From contig DASVDZ010000082.1 of the NCBI GenBank assembly GCA_036380835.1, positions 1 to 64,000 of the forward strand: DNA of 64,000 bases. The letters run 5' to 3'. A program made the translations under genes and the position numbers. How positions within the stretch are numbered: the stretch's first letter is position 1; the number at the start of each line of letters is the position of its first letter. The notes below the pieces were generated by a model. The model saw only the letters and a program-made list of their open reading frames with translations, made no database searches and had not been told where the DNA came from. Shown one piece after another: positions 25,699 through 33,437 of the stretch. The stretch comes from DASQJL01 sp036380835 (GTDB taxonomy: Bacteria; Eisenbacteria; RBG-16-71-46; SZUA-252).

Positions 25699-27011
25699 TT
25701 CCCGGCGGAGATGAATCCGGCCACCTTGTCGATGACGCCGCCGTCCACGTGTCCGGGCTTGTCGTACTCGGCCGGGCCCGGCTTCCCGGTGCCTGCCAGG
25801 AACAGGTGGTTGAGGCCCTTCATGCTCGCGAACTCGACGTCGGGGTCGCCCGCCAGGCCTTTCCTCCAGGCATCGATGTCCTCCTCGATCACTTGATAGT
25901 CGCGATCGCCCCGAAGCACGAGCACCGGCTTGGCGAGCTTCTTGGTCATTCCGATTCCATCGCGGGCCGCCAGGTCCATCCAATAGGACGCGGGCACGCC
26001 GAGGAGCGTCTCCTTGCCGAGGGTGCCGGCTTTCAGACGCGCCACCTTTCCCTCGACGTCCGCGACGTCCTTCGCGGGCGCGCCGAGATAGCGCATCTGG
26101 GAGAGCACGATGTCCCACGGCGCCCGGCCGGGGGGCGCCAGGAGAACGGCGCCGGCGACCGGGGCCGCGCGCACCGCGATCTCCGGCGCCAGGAGCGCCC
26201 CCATGCTGTGCCCGATGACGAAGACGCGCTTCGGATCGATCTCGCTTCGATCCCGCAGCGCGGCGACCGCCGCGACCGCGTCCACGATGACCTCGTCATC
26301 GACCGAAATGCTGTCGCCGAGCTTCGGTCCGTACACGAACGTCCGTTTGTCGTACCGAAGCACCTCGATACCGCGCGACGCGAGCCCTTCGGCCAGATCC
26401 CGAAACACCTTGTTCGCGCCGACCGTCTCGTCTCGATCCTGGGGGCCGGATCCATGCACGAGGACCACCCCTGGAAACGGCCCGAGCGCCGTCGGCACGG
26501 TGAGGGTCCCCCCCAGAACGTAGGGCGCGGAGCCGATGGAGACGTCGACCGATCGGAAGCTCGATGGATCGACATAGGTCGCCGGCGGCGCGGGCTTCGA
26601 TGACGCGGGCTTGAGGAGGAATCCGGCGACGTCTTGCGTCCCGGGGTTGATCGCCACGGTGGCTTGAAGCTGGCCGTGCTCGAACTGGAGCATGGCGATT
26701 CGGACGTCGCGCCCTTGCGCCACGGTGCGCTGCGTGATCGTCCAGGAGGCGAGCGGTCCGAACGTGCCGATCTGGGCGGACCAGACCGCGCGGAGCTTCT
26801 CCTCGGAAACGGCGCCTTGCATCGTCGGATCGAACATCTGGAAGGCGGCCGCGTAGTTCTGTGTCTTCATCGCGGTGAGGAGCGCCTCGGTGATCCGGTC
26901 GCTCGCGTCGGAGGCCGGATCCGCCTTGTTCGTCCCGGGGATCGACGGGCCCGCGGCGAGAACGGCGCCGACGGCGAGGAGCAACGCGAAGCCTTTCATC
27001 CACGCTGACAT
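25695..27011 (-). CDS. Exported alpha/beta hydrolase with DUF3887-like N-terminal domain
   Basis: The 438-residue protein has a signal peptide (MSAWMKGFALLLAVGAVLA). A small NTF2-like domain (about 30-140; LLTAMKTQNYAAAFQMFD) of the DUF3887 type found ahead of hydrolases comes next. The alpha/beta-hydrolase domain has an oxyanion segment VVLVHGSGPQDRDE, the nucleophile elbow GHSMG with S269, an acid in VLRGDRDYQV, and the histidine in MKGLNHLFLAG. All triad residues are present, so it should be an active esterase or peptidase of the periplasm; the substrate is unknown. It is the most upstream gene of the minus-strand block, and its stop overlaps the following glycosyltransferase frame. Confidence 0.9.
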   Translation of the reverse strand: MSAWMKGFALLLAVGAVLAAGPSIPGTNKADPASDASDRITEALLTAMKTQNYAAAFQMFDPTMQGAVSEEKLRAVWSAQIGTFGPLASWTITQRTVAQGRDVRIAMLQFEHGQLQATVAINPGTQDVAGFLLKPASSKPAPPATYVDPSSFRSVDVSIGSAPYVLGGTLTVPTALGPFPGVVLVHGSGPQDRDETVGANKVFRDLAEGLASRGIEVLRYDKRTFVYGPKLGDSISVDDEVIVDAVAAVAALRDRSEIDPKRVFVIGHSMGALLAPEIAVRAAPVAGAVLLAPPGRAPWDIVLSQMRYLGAPAKDVADVEGKVARLKAGTLGKETLLGVPASYWMDLAARDGIGMTKKLAKPVLVLRGDRDYQVIEEDIDAWRKGLAGDPDVEFASMKGLNHLFLAGTGKPGPAEYDKPGHVDGGVIDKVAGFISAGK

Positions 27012-27284
27012 ACCGTCTCCTTTCGAGCGCGCGTCGGAGCCGTCCCGCCCTCCCGCAGCCCCTCACCACGCTCGGGCGCGCCGCTCGGGGGAGGCTAGCA
27101 CCGTCCCACGAGGGTGGCAATTTCCTGGAAACGGCCCCTGACGGCCAGGGTAGAATGGGGCATGGCCACCCGAGAGGGGTCCTGGTGGTCGGAAGGATCA
27201 CGGGACCAGGTGTATTCGCAGCTCACCTCCCTCGCGGCGAGTCGGTGACCCGAATGTTCCGCGAGAGACCGGGAGACCCAGGCC

Positions 27285-27473
27285 ATGAACAGATTCAAGG
27301 AGTGGACGCTACTCGCATTGGTGTTCGGAGCGCTCGCGCTGTCCGCCACGAGCTGTGCGTCGTCGAGCCCCAGTACCGGGACGAACACGGGCGGAAGCGC
27401 TCCGACGTCCGGCGGGCAGGCGTCGCCAAGTGGAACGGGAGCGCAGACCGACACGACCGCCACGCAGAAGTGA
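27285..27473 (+). CDS. Small Ser/Thr/Gly-rich lipoprotein
   Basis: This 62-residue protein has an N-terminal export signal (MNRFKEWTLLALVFGALA) ending in LSATSC, which fits a lipobox with the lipidated cysteine at position 24. The mature part is a disordered chain of about 38 residues rich in serine, threonine and glycine. It is too short for a fold and probably acts as a surface-tethered or stress-related small lipoprotein. It stands alone, divergent from the hydrolase, with a strong hairpin 60 bases downstream. Confidence 0.65.
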   Translation: MNRFKEWTLLALVFGALALSATSCASSSPSTGTNTGGSAPTSGGQASPSGTGAQTDTTATQK

Positions 27474-27534
27474 CCTAGGGCACGTTCGACGAACCGGATG
27501 GCGAAGGGCGAACGTCGACGTGCGCACGGGGATA

Positions 27535-27564
27535 GGGCCCCGGTGGCGTGAGCCGCCGGGGCCC
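27535..27564 (+). terminator. Strong hairpin downstream of the small lipoprotein gene
   Basis: A 13-bp GC stem with one G-T pair (27535-27547 with 27552-27564) closes a GTGA loop. No T-run follows (TCACGCTGTCTTG), so it is either a weak intrinsic terminator or an RNA-stabilising or Rho-assisted structure. Confidence 0.55.
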
Positions 27565-27734
27565 TCACGCTGTCTTGACAAGCCTTCAAGCGTGTCGTTT
27601 CATGAGCGGCCTGACTCGCTGCCCCAGCCTCGCAGATAAAGTCTGCCCCCAGGTCCCGGAGGGTCCCGCACGAACGATTCACACGATCATTAGACCGCCT
27701 AACTCCTCGCCGAGTACCAGGAAGGGGGCATTCC

Positions 27735-28712
27735 ATGCAACGACCGTACGTCGTTCCGGCATTGATTCGTGAAGCCCGTTCCACCGTTCGCGCCCTTCCG
27801 CTCGCCGCCACAGCGGCCCTTCTCTTGGCCGTCCCCGTCGCCGCCACGGCCCAGGTGGACCCCGCCAATTCCTACTACGTGCCGGAAGCGGGAGCCGGGC
27901 CCGTCCCCGTCACGGGAACGGCGGCGGTGAAATTCTTCCGAGCGTGTCCGAACAACGATGGCGGCTCCAGTCTTCCGAATCACGCTCGAATCAAGATCGT
28001 CCTAAAGAACTCAGCCAACGCCGGCGTTGGCGGGCTCATTCCATACATCAAGTTCCGCGGCGGGACCGTCGCCCAGGGATTTACAATGGGAAGCGGTGCA
28101 GACTCGATCATCGCCAACCCGACCTACTGCTCGTTCACGACGACTCCCTGTCCCCTGGTGCAGCAAATCTTCGCGGACGGACCGACCGATCCGTCCACCG
28201 GCGAGACCTGGCTGACCTTCGATGGCTCGGGCTGCCCCACGTGCATGGGGTTCGGCTGTACTCCTGCATGTCCAAGAGACACTGGTCGCAAGTGGGGGCA
28301 CTACGACTGCGAGATCCCGGTCTACGTCATGGACGGCGGGGTGGAGGTGAAGATCTTGGGCAAGCTCCTTGAATCTGACCCGAATACCCCCCAGTTCGAC
28401 TGCCAGTGTGGGGGCTCACTCCTGACGTACGGGTTCGTGCTCCGGATCAAGAATTTCGATCTGGCCGGGGGCCTTGGCGCGGTCCTGGGCCAGAGCGAGA
28501 TCGTCTCCGTCCTCGACTTCAACGCGATCGCCAATTCAATTGGCGCGCCGCCGAACGCCGTCTCGTTCTGGAGGGATCTGGACTGGTCGGGGTACACCCC
28601 TCCCATATGCATAACGAATCCCCCCCCAGCCAATAACAACATCACCACCACGGATCTCAATATCGTTGTCGGCCATCTCAACCACGAGTGCGACCGGCCG
28701 AACGATCCCTGA
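27735..28712 (+). CDS. Secreted cysteine-rich protein, dockerin-like tail
   Basis: The 325-residue protein has a long signal peptide (ALPLAATAALLLAVPVAATA, cleaved near AQV). The body contains CPTCMGFGCTPACP and several further cysteines, which suggests disulfide bonds and an extracytoplasmic location. No family is recognised. The C-terminal segment ITTTDLNIVVGHLNHEC looks like one half of a dockerin-type calcium loop (D/N-rich, helix-like), as found at the ends of many secreted FCB proteins; this is a weak similarity. The ATG at 27735 has an AGGAAG-type ribosome site seven to twelve bases upstream. The gene stands alone on the plus strand. Confidence 0.72.
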   Translation: MQRPYVVPALIREARSTVRALPLAATAALLLAVPVAATAQVDPANSYYVPEAGAGPVPVTGTAAVKFFRACPNNDGGSSLPNHARIKIVLKNSANAGVGGLIPYIKFRGGTVAQGFTMGSGADSIIANPTYCSFTTTPCPLVQQIFADGPTDPSTGETWLTFDGSGCPTCMGFGCTPACPRDTGRKWGHYDCEIPVYVMDGGVEVKILGKLLESDPNTPQFDCQCGGSLLTYGFVLRIKNFDLAGGLGAVLGQSEIVSVLDFNAIANSIGAPPNAVSFWRDLDWSGYTPPICITNPPPANNNITTTDLNIVVGHLNHECDRPNDP

Positions 28713-28860
28713 CCCTAGGGCAGCTGCGGAAAACTGAGAATTCCCTGGCACCGCGACCGGAACGCGGTGTTAGACCGAGAGTGTGGGTCAGGGCGGTCAC
28801 GGGCCCCGGTTTCCGGGCCCCGCATCATTCAACCCGCGTCTCGCATGGAGGACACAACCC

Positions 28861-29337
28861 ATGGCTCACGTGAAACCCATCCCCCCCGGTCACACCACCG
28901 TCACGCCCACGATCACGGTCAGCGACGGGCGCAAGGCGATCGAGTTCTACAAGAAGTCGCTCGACGCGACCGAGCGAGCGCGCTTCGAGGGGCCCGACAA
29001 GAAGCTCATGCACGCGGAGATCCAGATCGGAAACGCGATCGTCATGCTCAATGACGAGGTCATGGGCAACCGGTCGCCCCAATCGCTCGGCGGTTCGCCG
29101 GTCACGTTCTACGTCTACGTGGAGGATGTCGACGCCGCGTTCAAGAAGGCCATCGCGGCAGGCGGCCAGACGCTCATGCCCGTGACCGACATGTTCTGGG
29201 GCGACCGGATGGGTCAGTTCGAGGACCCCTTCGGATACCGTTGGAACGTGGCGACCCGCGTCAAGGAGATGAGCCCCGAGGAGGTCAAGAAGGCCGGCGA
29301 CGAGTTCATGAAGAAGCAGATGGCGGGCGCGCACTAG
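28861..29337 (+). CDS. VOC-family (glyoxalase/PhnB-like) protein
   Basis: This 158-residue protein has two beta-alpha-beta-beta-beta modules of the vicinal oxygen chelate fold. It contains PTITVSDGRKAIEFYKKSL, HAEIQIGNAIVMLND (with a possible metal-ligand histidine), and MGQFEDPFGYRWNVATR (with a glutamate typical of the second module). PhnB-like members bind small ligands or metals; the substrate is not readable. The start at 28861 is supported by GGAGGA upstream. An in-frame ATG further upstream (28783) would add residues lacking family similarity. A strong terminator follows. Confidence 0.87.
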   Translation: MAHVKPIPPGHTTVTPTITVSDGRKAIEFYKKSLDATERARFEGPDKKLMHAEIQIGNAIVMLNDEVMGNRSPQSLGGSPVTFYVYVEDVDAAFKKAIAAGGQTLMPVTDMFWGDRMGQFEDPFGYRWNVATRVKEMSPEEVKKAGDEFMKKQMAGAH

Positions 29338-29362
29338 GGGCGAGCCTTGGCTGGGAAATCGA

Positions 29363-29392
29363 TCGGCCCGCGGGGCTACCCCCGTGGGCCGA
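29363..29392 (+). terminator. Intrinsic terminator after the VOC gene
   Basis: A 13-bp stem (29363-29375 with 29380-29392, one G-T pair) with a CTAC loop is followed by AATCGTTTC. It starts 26 bases after the VOC stop codon and separates it from the ACT-domain gene. Confidence 0.78.
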
Positions 29393-29453
29393 ATCGTTTC
29401 GCTCCGGAGCCGAGCTTCGTCGCCGCTGGCCGTAACCCGCGGAGGAGTCACCC

Positions 29454-29849
29454 ATGAAGGATCTGGCGATCGAGCTGCCGAACCGACCCGGGGCCCTGGC
29501 CGAGATGGGCGAGGCGTTGGGGCGAGCGGGGGTCAGCGTCGAGGGGGGCGGTGCGTTCGTCGTCCATGGGATTGGAGTCGCCCATTTCCTGTTCGCCGAC
29601 CCCGGTGCGGCCCGCGCCGCTCTGGGCAAGGCCGGCATTCGCGTCCTGGCGGAGCGAGACGTTCTCGTTCAGCGGCTGAAGCAGGACGTCCCCGGCCAGC
29701 TCGGGATGATCGCCCGCCGGATGGCCGAGGCTGGAGTCAACATCGAGGTGCAGTACAGCGACCACGACCATCGATTGATCCTCGTCGTGGACGACTACGA
29801 GAAGGGAAGGGCAGTCTCCGAGGCCTGGGCCGGCGAGCGTGATGCGTGA
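29454..29849 (+). CDS. Tandem ACT-domain protein
   Basis: This 131-residue protein consists of two ACT-type ligand-binding domains. The first opens LAIELPNRPGALAEMGEALG and the second VPGQLGMIARRMAEAGVNIE. The glycine after the proline in each (RPGAL, VPGQL) is the usual amino-acid-binding turn. There is no enzyme domain, so it is probably a small amino-acid-responsive regulator. Its stop codon overlaps the GTG start of the following TMTC-like gene, so the two are translationally coupled. An ACT sensor coupled to a membrane glycosyltransferase-like protein is unexpected. Confidence 0.87.
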   Translation: MKDLAIELPNRPGALAEMGEALGRAGVSVEGGGAFVVHGIGVAHFLFADPGAARAALGKAGIRVLAERDVLVQRLKQDVPGQLGMIARRMAEAGVNIEVQYSDHDHRLILVVDDYEKGRAVSEAWAGERDA

Positions 29850-31453
29850 AGCGGCCCGCCGCCACCACATCGGGCGCGGCGCTCCCCATGGCGGCCGCGC
29901 TCGCCGCGTTCCTGATCTATCTCCCCACCCTCTCCTATCCATTCCTGAACTGGGACGACACGACGTACGTCGTGAACAATCCGTGGATCCGAGGGTGGTC
30001 GATCGGGAACCTGGCTCACGTGTTCACGACGCCCTACTTCTCGAACTTCCTGCCGCTCCACCTCGTGTCGTACATGGTCGACTACAGTCTGTGGGGGCTC
30101 GACCCCTTCGGTTATCACCTCCAGTCGGTCCTCCTCCACGCGTTGAACGCGGCGCTGGCGTTCCTCGTCGTGAAGCGGCTCATCGGGCGCCATACCGTCG
30201 CCTTTCTCGCGGCGCTGTTCTTCGCCGTCCACCCCTCGCACGTCGAGGCCGTCGCGTGGATCTCGATCCGGAAGGATCTCCTCTCGACCACGTTCGCCCT
30301 CTCGGCGATGGCGTTCTATGTCCGCGCCACGGACGCTCGGGGCGTGCGCCCGGTCGCGTATGTCGCTTCGGTGGCCTGCTTCACGCTGGGAATGCTCTCC
30401 AAGGTCACGATCGTAACGCTCCCCGCGTTCCTCCTGGTCCTGGACCGCTTCCCGTCGGAGGGGCGGCCGCGGAACCGCTGGACCGTCGACCTCGCGACCA
30501 AGATTCCATTTGCCGCGATCGGCCTCTGGCTCGTCCACTTGAACTCCACCGCGCAGACGACGGCGACCGCCTCCTACGCGCGCGACGCGTGGAGCTACCT
30601 CGCGGTCAAAGGGCGCGCGGCCTGGAACTATCTCGCCCTGCTCGCGGGAGCCGCCCGCGGTAGCCCCGACTACGACCTCCCCTCGCCGGGCCCCGGCGTC
30701 CTCGCACGACTCGGGGCCGTCGCGGGGCTGGTCGCTCTTCCCGCGCTCGCGCTCGTCGCGCTCCGACTCGGGAGCCGCGCCGCCTTCCTCGGCCTCGCGT
30801 GGGTCTTCGTGTTCCTGCTCCCGGCGCTCGCGTTCCCCCTCGTCACGTACATGGCGGATCGCTATCTCTACCTCCCCTCGCTCGGGTTCTGCTGGGCCAC
30901 GGCGGCGGGAATCTCGTGGCTCGCGCGTCGCCTTCCGACGCCGAGAGCCCGGGCGGCCACCGTCGCGGCACTCGGCTTGGCGACGCTCGTGGGGCTCGGA
31001 GCCCGCACGGTCCAGGCGTTGCCCGTCTGGCGCGATTCCGAGTCGCTCTGGTCGTATGCCCTGACGCGATGCGGCGATTTTCGCGCGTATACGAACCTGG
31101 CCGCGATTCGACTGGAGCAGGGAAGATGGGATGAAGCGGAGCGGCTGCTCCGGGTCAGCGCGCGCGTCGAGGACGTCACGACGTATCAGAATCTGGCCGT
31201 CCTCTACTTCCGGACGGGGCGCTATCAGGAGGCGTTGGGCGCGATCGATCACGCCCTGGCGATCCTTCGCCGGAGGGGTCGGGATCCCGCGCTGGCCTCG
31301 GTCCTCTACTACAGCCGCGGCGCGATCACCTGGCAACTGGGAGACGCGGCAGAGACCGAGAAGGCGCTCGAGGCGGCGGTCCGGGAGGATCCCTCGAACG
31401 CGGCGGCCCGGACGCGGCTCGACAGCGTTCGCCGACGCCCGTTCAATCCGTGA
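29846..31453 (+). CDS. TMTC-like GT-C membrane protein with C-terminal TPRs (copy B)
   Basis: This is a 535-residue paralogue of the protein at 1253-2959. The acidic loop motif NWDDTTYVVNNPWIRGW has D37-D38, with FLPLHLVSYMVDYSLWGL and HPSHVEAVAWISIRKDLL after it. About ten hydrophobic segments precede roughly 120 residues of TPR repeats. It is expected in the inner membrane as a GT-C protein using lipid-linked sugar, with the TPRs for protein contact. The GTG start overlaps the upstream ACT-gene stop (GTGA). It lacks the long disordered leader of copy A. It converges with the next gene, leaving 30 bases. Confidence 0.8.
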   Translation: MKRPAATTSGAALPMAAALAAFLIYLPTLSYPFLNWDDTTYVVNNPWIRGWSIGNLAHVFTTPYFSNFLPLHLVSYMVDYSLWGLDPFGYHLQSVLLHALNAALAFLVVKRLIGRHTVAFLAALFFAVHPSHVEAVAWISIRKDLLSTTFALSAMAFYVRATDARGVRPVAYVASVACFTLGMLSKVTIVTLPAFLLVLDRFPSEGRPRNRWTVDLATKIPFAAIGLWLVHLNSTAQTTATASYARDAWSYLAVKGRAAWNYLALLAGAARGSPDYDLPSPGPGVLARLGAVAGLVALPALALVALRLGSRAAFLGLAWVFVFLLPALAFPLVTYMADRYLYLPSLGFCWATAAGISWLARRLPTPRARAATVAALGLATLVGLGARTVQALPVWRDSESLWSYALTRCGDFRAYTNLAAIRLEQGRWDEAERLLRVSARVEDVTTYQNLAVLYFRTGRYQEALGAIDHALAILRRRGRDPALASVLYYSRGAITWQLGDAAETEKALEAAVREDPSNAAARTRLDSVRRRPFNP

Positions 31454-31483
31454 CCCGCTCGAGGGATCCGTGGAACGTCGTTC

Positions 31484-33358
31484 TCATCGCCCCCCCGTCG
31501 CCTTGAGCTGTGCCGCGGCCGCGACATTGCCGGGATCGAGCCGGAGGACCTCGCGGAAGTCCGCGGCGGCGCCCGCCGCGTCGCCGAGGCGCAGCCTGCA
31601 GATTCCCCGATTGTACAGCGCGTCCGTGACGATCTGTCCCGTCGCGGCGGCCCGACCGAATTCGGCTTCCGCCTCCCGGTACATCGCCAGTTGCATGTAC
31701 GCGTTGCCGCGCGGGAAGTGGAGGCTCGCGGCCTGGAGCGGCATCAACTGGAGCGCGCGATCGAGATCGGCGAGGGCGTCTCGAGGGCGGCCCACGCGCA
31801 GGAAGGCGATCGCGCGATTGTAGTGCGTGCGGCCCACGTTCGGGTCGCCCTCGAGCGCTCGGTCGAACATGACGACCGCCGAGTCCGGCTTGCCGATGCT
31901 CGCATAGGCGTTCCCCAATCCCTCGTACATGTCCGCCCGCCGCGAGCCGAGGCTCCGGGCCGTCTCCAGGTCGGCCATCGCCTCCTGGATGCGACCCGCC
32001 TCGCCGCGGGCGTTCCCGCGCGACACGTAGGGCAGGTCGCACCGAGGGTAGTTCCGGATCACGTTGCTCCAGAGCGCCTCGCTGTCCTTCCACGTCTCGA
32101 CTTGTCGCCGCGTTCCGACGAACAGGAGCGCCAAGGCGAGCGCCGCCCCGGCGCCCAGGGCGATTCTCATGGGGCGGTAACGATCGAAGAGCGCCCCGAT
32201 CCCCAGGGCCACGAGGAACGAGGGGCCGAGGTACGCGAGATAGGTCATTCGGTCCGCCATCGCCGAGGCTCCCACGGGCATCCACTGGAGCACCGGCAGG
32301 ATCACGAGCAGGAACCAGCCGATGCCGAACGCGAGAGAGCGCGCGCGTCGAACGCTCCAGGCGGCGAGCGCGATCGTTCCGAGGAAGAAGAGGATCGAGA
32401 ATGCCATCAGAGGCGGGCCCGCCTCGGCGGCGGTCGGGTAGGGGTAGAACGCGCCGAGACCCACGGGCACGAAGAAGCGCCAGGCATAGAGCAGGAACCA
32501 GTAGGCCGGGAACGCGAGGCGCTGAAACGGCGAGAAGCCGGTCGTGTCCAGGGTGGCCTTGAGCTGCCTGTCGACGACGGTGAAGAGGCCGTGGAAGTCC
32601 CGCCCGGCCTCGGCGTCGACCGCGATGAGGCCGAACAACAAGGCCGCGGCGAAGAACGGCGCCTTCTCGAGGAGGGCGCCCCGCTCGACGACGGGGCGGC
32701 GCTTCCAGTAGTCGAGCAGGATCAGCACGAGTGGGAAGACGACGCCCATACCCTTCGAGAGGCAGGAGAGCACGAACGAAACGAAGGTCACGAGGAGCCA
32801 CGGCCATCGCCGCTTCTCGAGGTACCGCCAGTAGGCGGTCAGGCCGGCGATGAAGAAGAAGCCGTAGAGCACGTCCTTCCTCGACGAGACCCAGGCGACC
32901 GACTCCACGTGCATCGGGTGGATTCCGAAGAGGAGCGCCGTGATCGACGCGACGAGGAGACGCCGCCGTGAGAGGAGGAACGCCAGCCCGAAGACGAGGG
33001 CCGTGTTCAGCGCGTGAACGGCCACGTTGGTGACGAGGAAGGGCTTCGGCGAGAGCGGCTGGGTCGCGTTGAGCGCCAGGGAGAGCATGGTCAGGGGATG
33101 GTAGCTGTTGTTCACCATGGCCATGACCAGCGCGCCGTAGCGCTTCCCCTGGACCAGCGGGTTCTGCGTCACGTACGTGGCGTCGTCCAGGCTGACGAAC
33201 GAGTGGTGGAGCACGCCGGCGTAGGCGGCGATCGTCAGCCCGACGACGCAGGCCGCGGCGAGGAGGGTCCGTGGGAGCCGCGGCGATCGTGGCTTCGCGG
33301 GCGCGGTGCGATCCGGGGTTCGCGCGCGCCCGCGCCCGCGCTTCGAGGATCGAGCCAT
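31484..33358 (-). CDS. TMTC-like GT-C membrane protein with TPRs (copy C)
   Basis: This 624-residue protein has a basic leader (RGRGRARTPDRTAPAKPRSP) and about ten hydrophobic segments. The first-loop motif is SLDDATYVTQNPLV and the second hallmark is HPMHVESVAWVSSRKDVLYG. The last 190 residues hold TPR repeats, including ALEGDPNVGRTHYNRAIAFL. It is more distant from copies A and B than they are from each other, but has the same layout. Function is inferred as for the family. It is divergent from the kinase at 33438 with only 79 bases between the starts, so a shared promoter region is likely. Confidence 0.8.
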   Translation of the reverse strand: MARSSKRGRGRARTPDRTAPAKPRSPRLPRTLLAAACVVGLTIAAYAGVLHHSFVSLDDATYVTQNPLVQGKRYGALVMAMVNNSYHPLTMLSLALNATQPLSPKPFLVTNVAVHALNTALVFGLAFLLSRRRLLVASITALLFGIHPMHVESVAWVSSRKDVLYGFFFIAGLTAYWRYLEKRRWPWLLVTFVSFVLSCLSKGMGVVFPLVLILLDYWKRRPVVERGALLEKAPFFAAALLFGLIAVDAEAGRDFHGLFTVVDRQLKATLDTTGFSPFQRLAFPAYWFLLYAWRFFVPVGLGAFYPYPTAAEAGPPLMAFSILFFLGTIALAAWSVRRARSLAFGIGWFLLVILPVLQWMPVGASAMADRMTYLAYLGPSFLVALGIGALFDRYRPMRIALGAGAALALALLFVGTRRQVETWKDSEALWSNVIRNYPRCDLPYVSRGNARGEAGRIQEAMADLETARSLGSRRADMYEGLGNAYASIGKPDSAVVMFDRALEGDPNVGRTHYNRAIAFLRVGRPRDALADLDRALQLMPLQAASLHFPRGNAYMQLAMYREAEAEFGRAAATGQIVTDALYNRGICRLRLGDAAGAAADFREVLRLDPGNVAAAAQLKATGGR

Positions 33359-33437
33359 GAGGCGTCGATTCTAGGGCATTTTGGTTGGGGCCGCCCTATG
33401 CTAACCTCCGAGCGAGCCACGAGGCGGGTGCCCCAGG

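Noticed and set aside
28783..28860. Upstream start for the VOC protein
   Set aside because: The extra residues have no VOC similarity, and the strong GGAGGA ribosome site favours the ATG at 28861.
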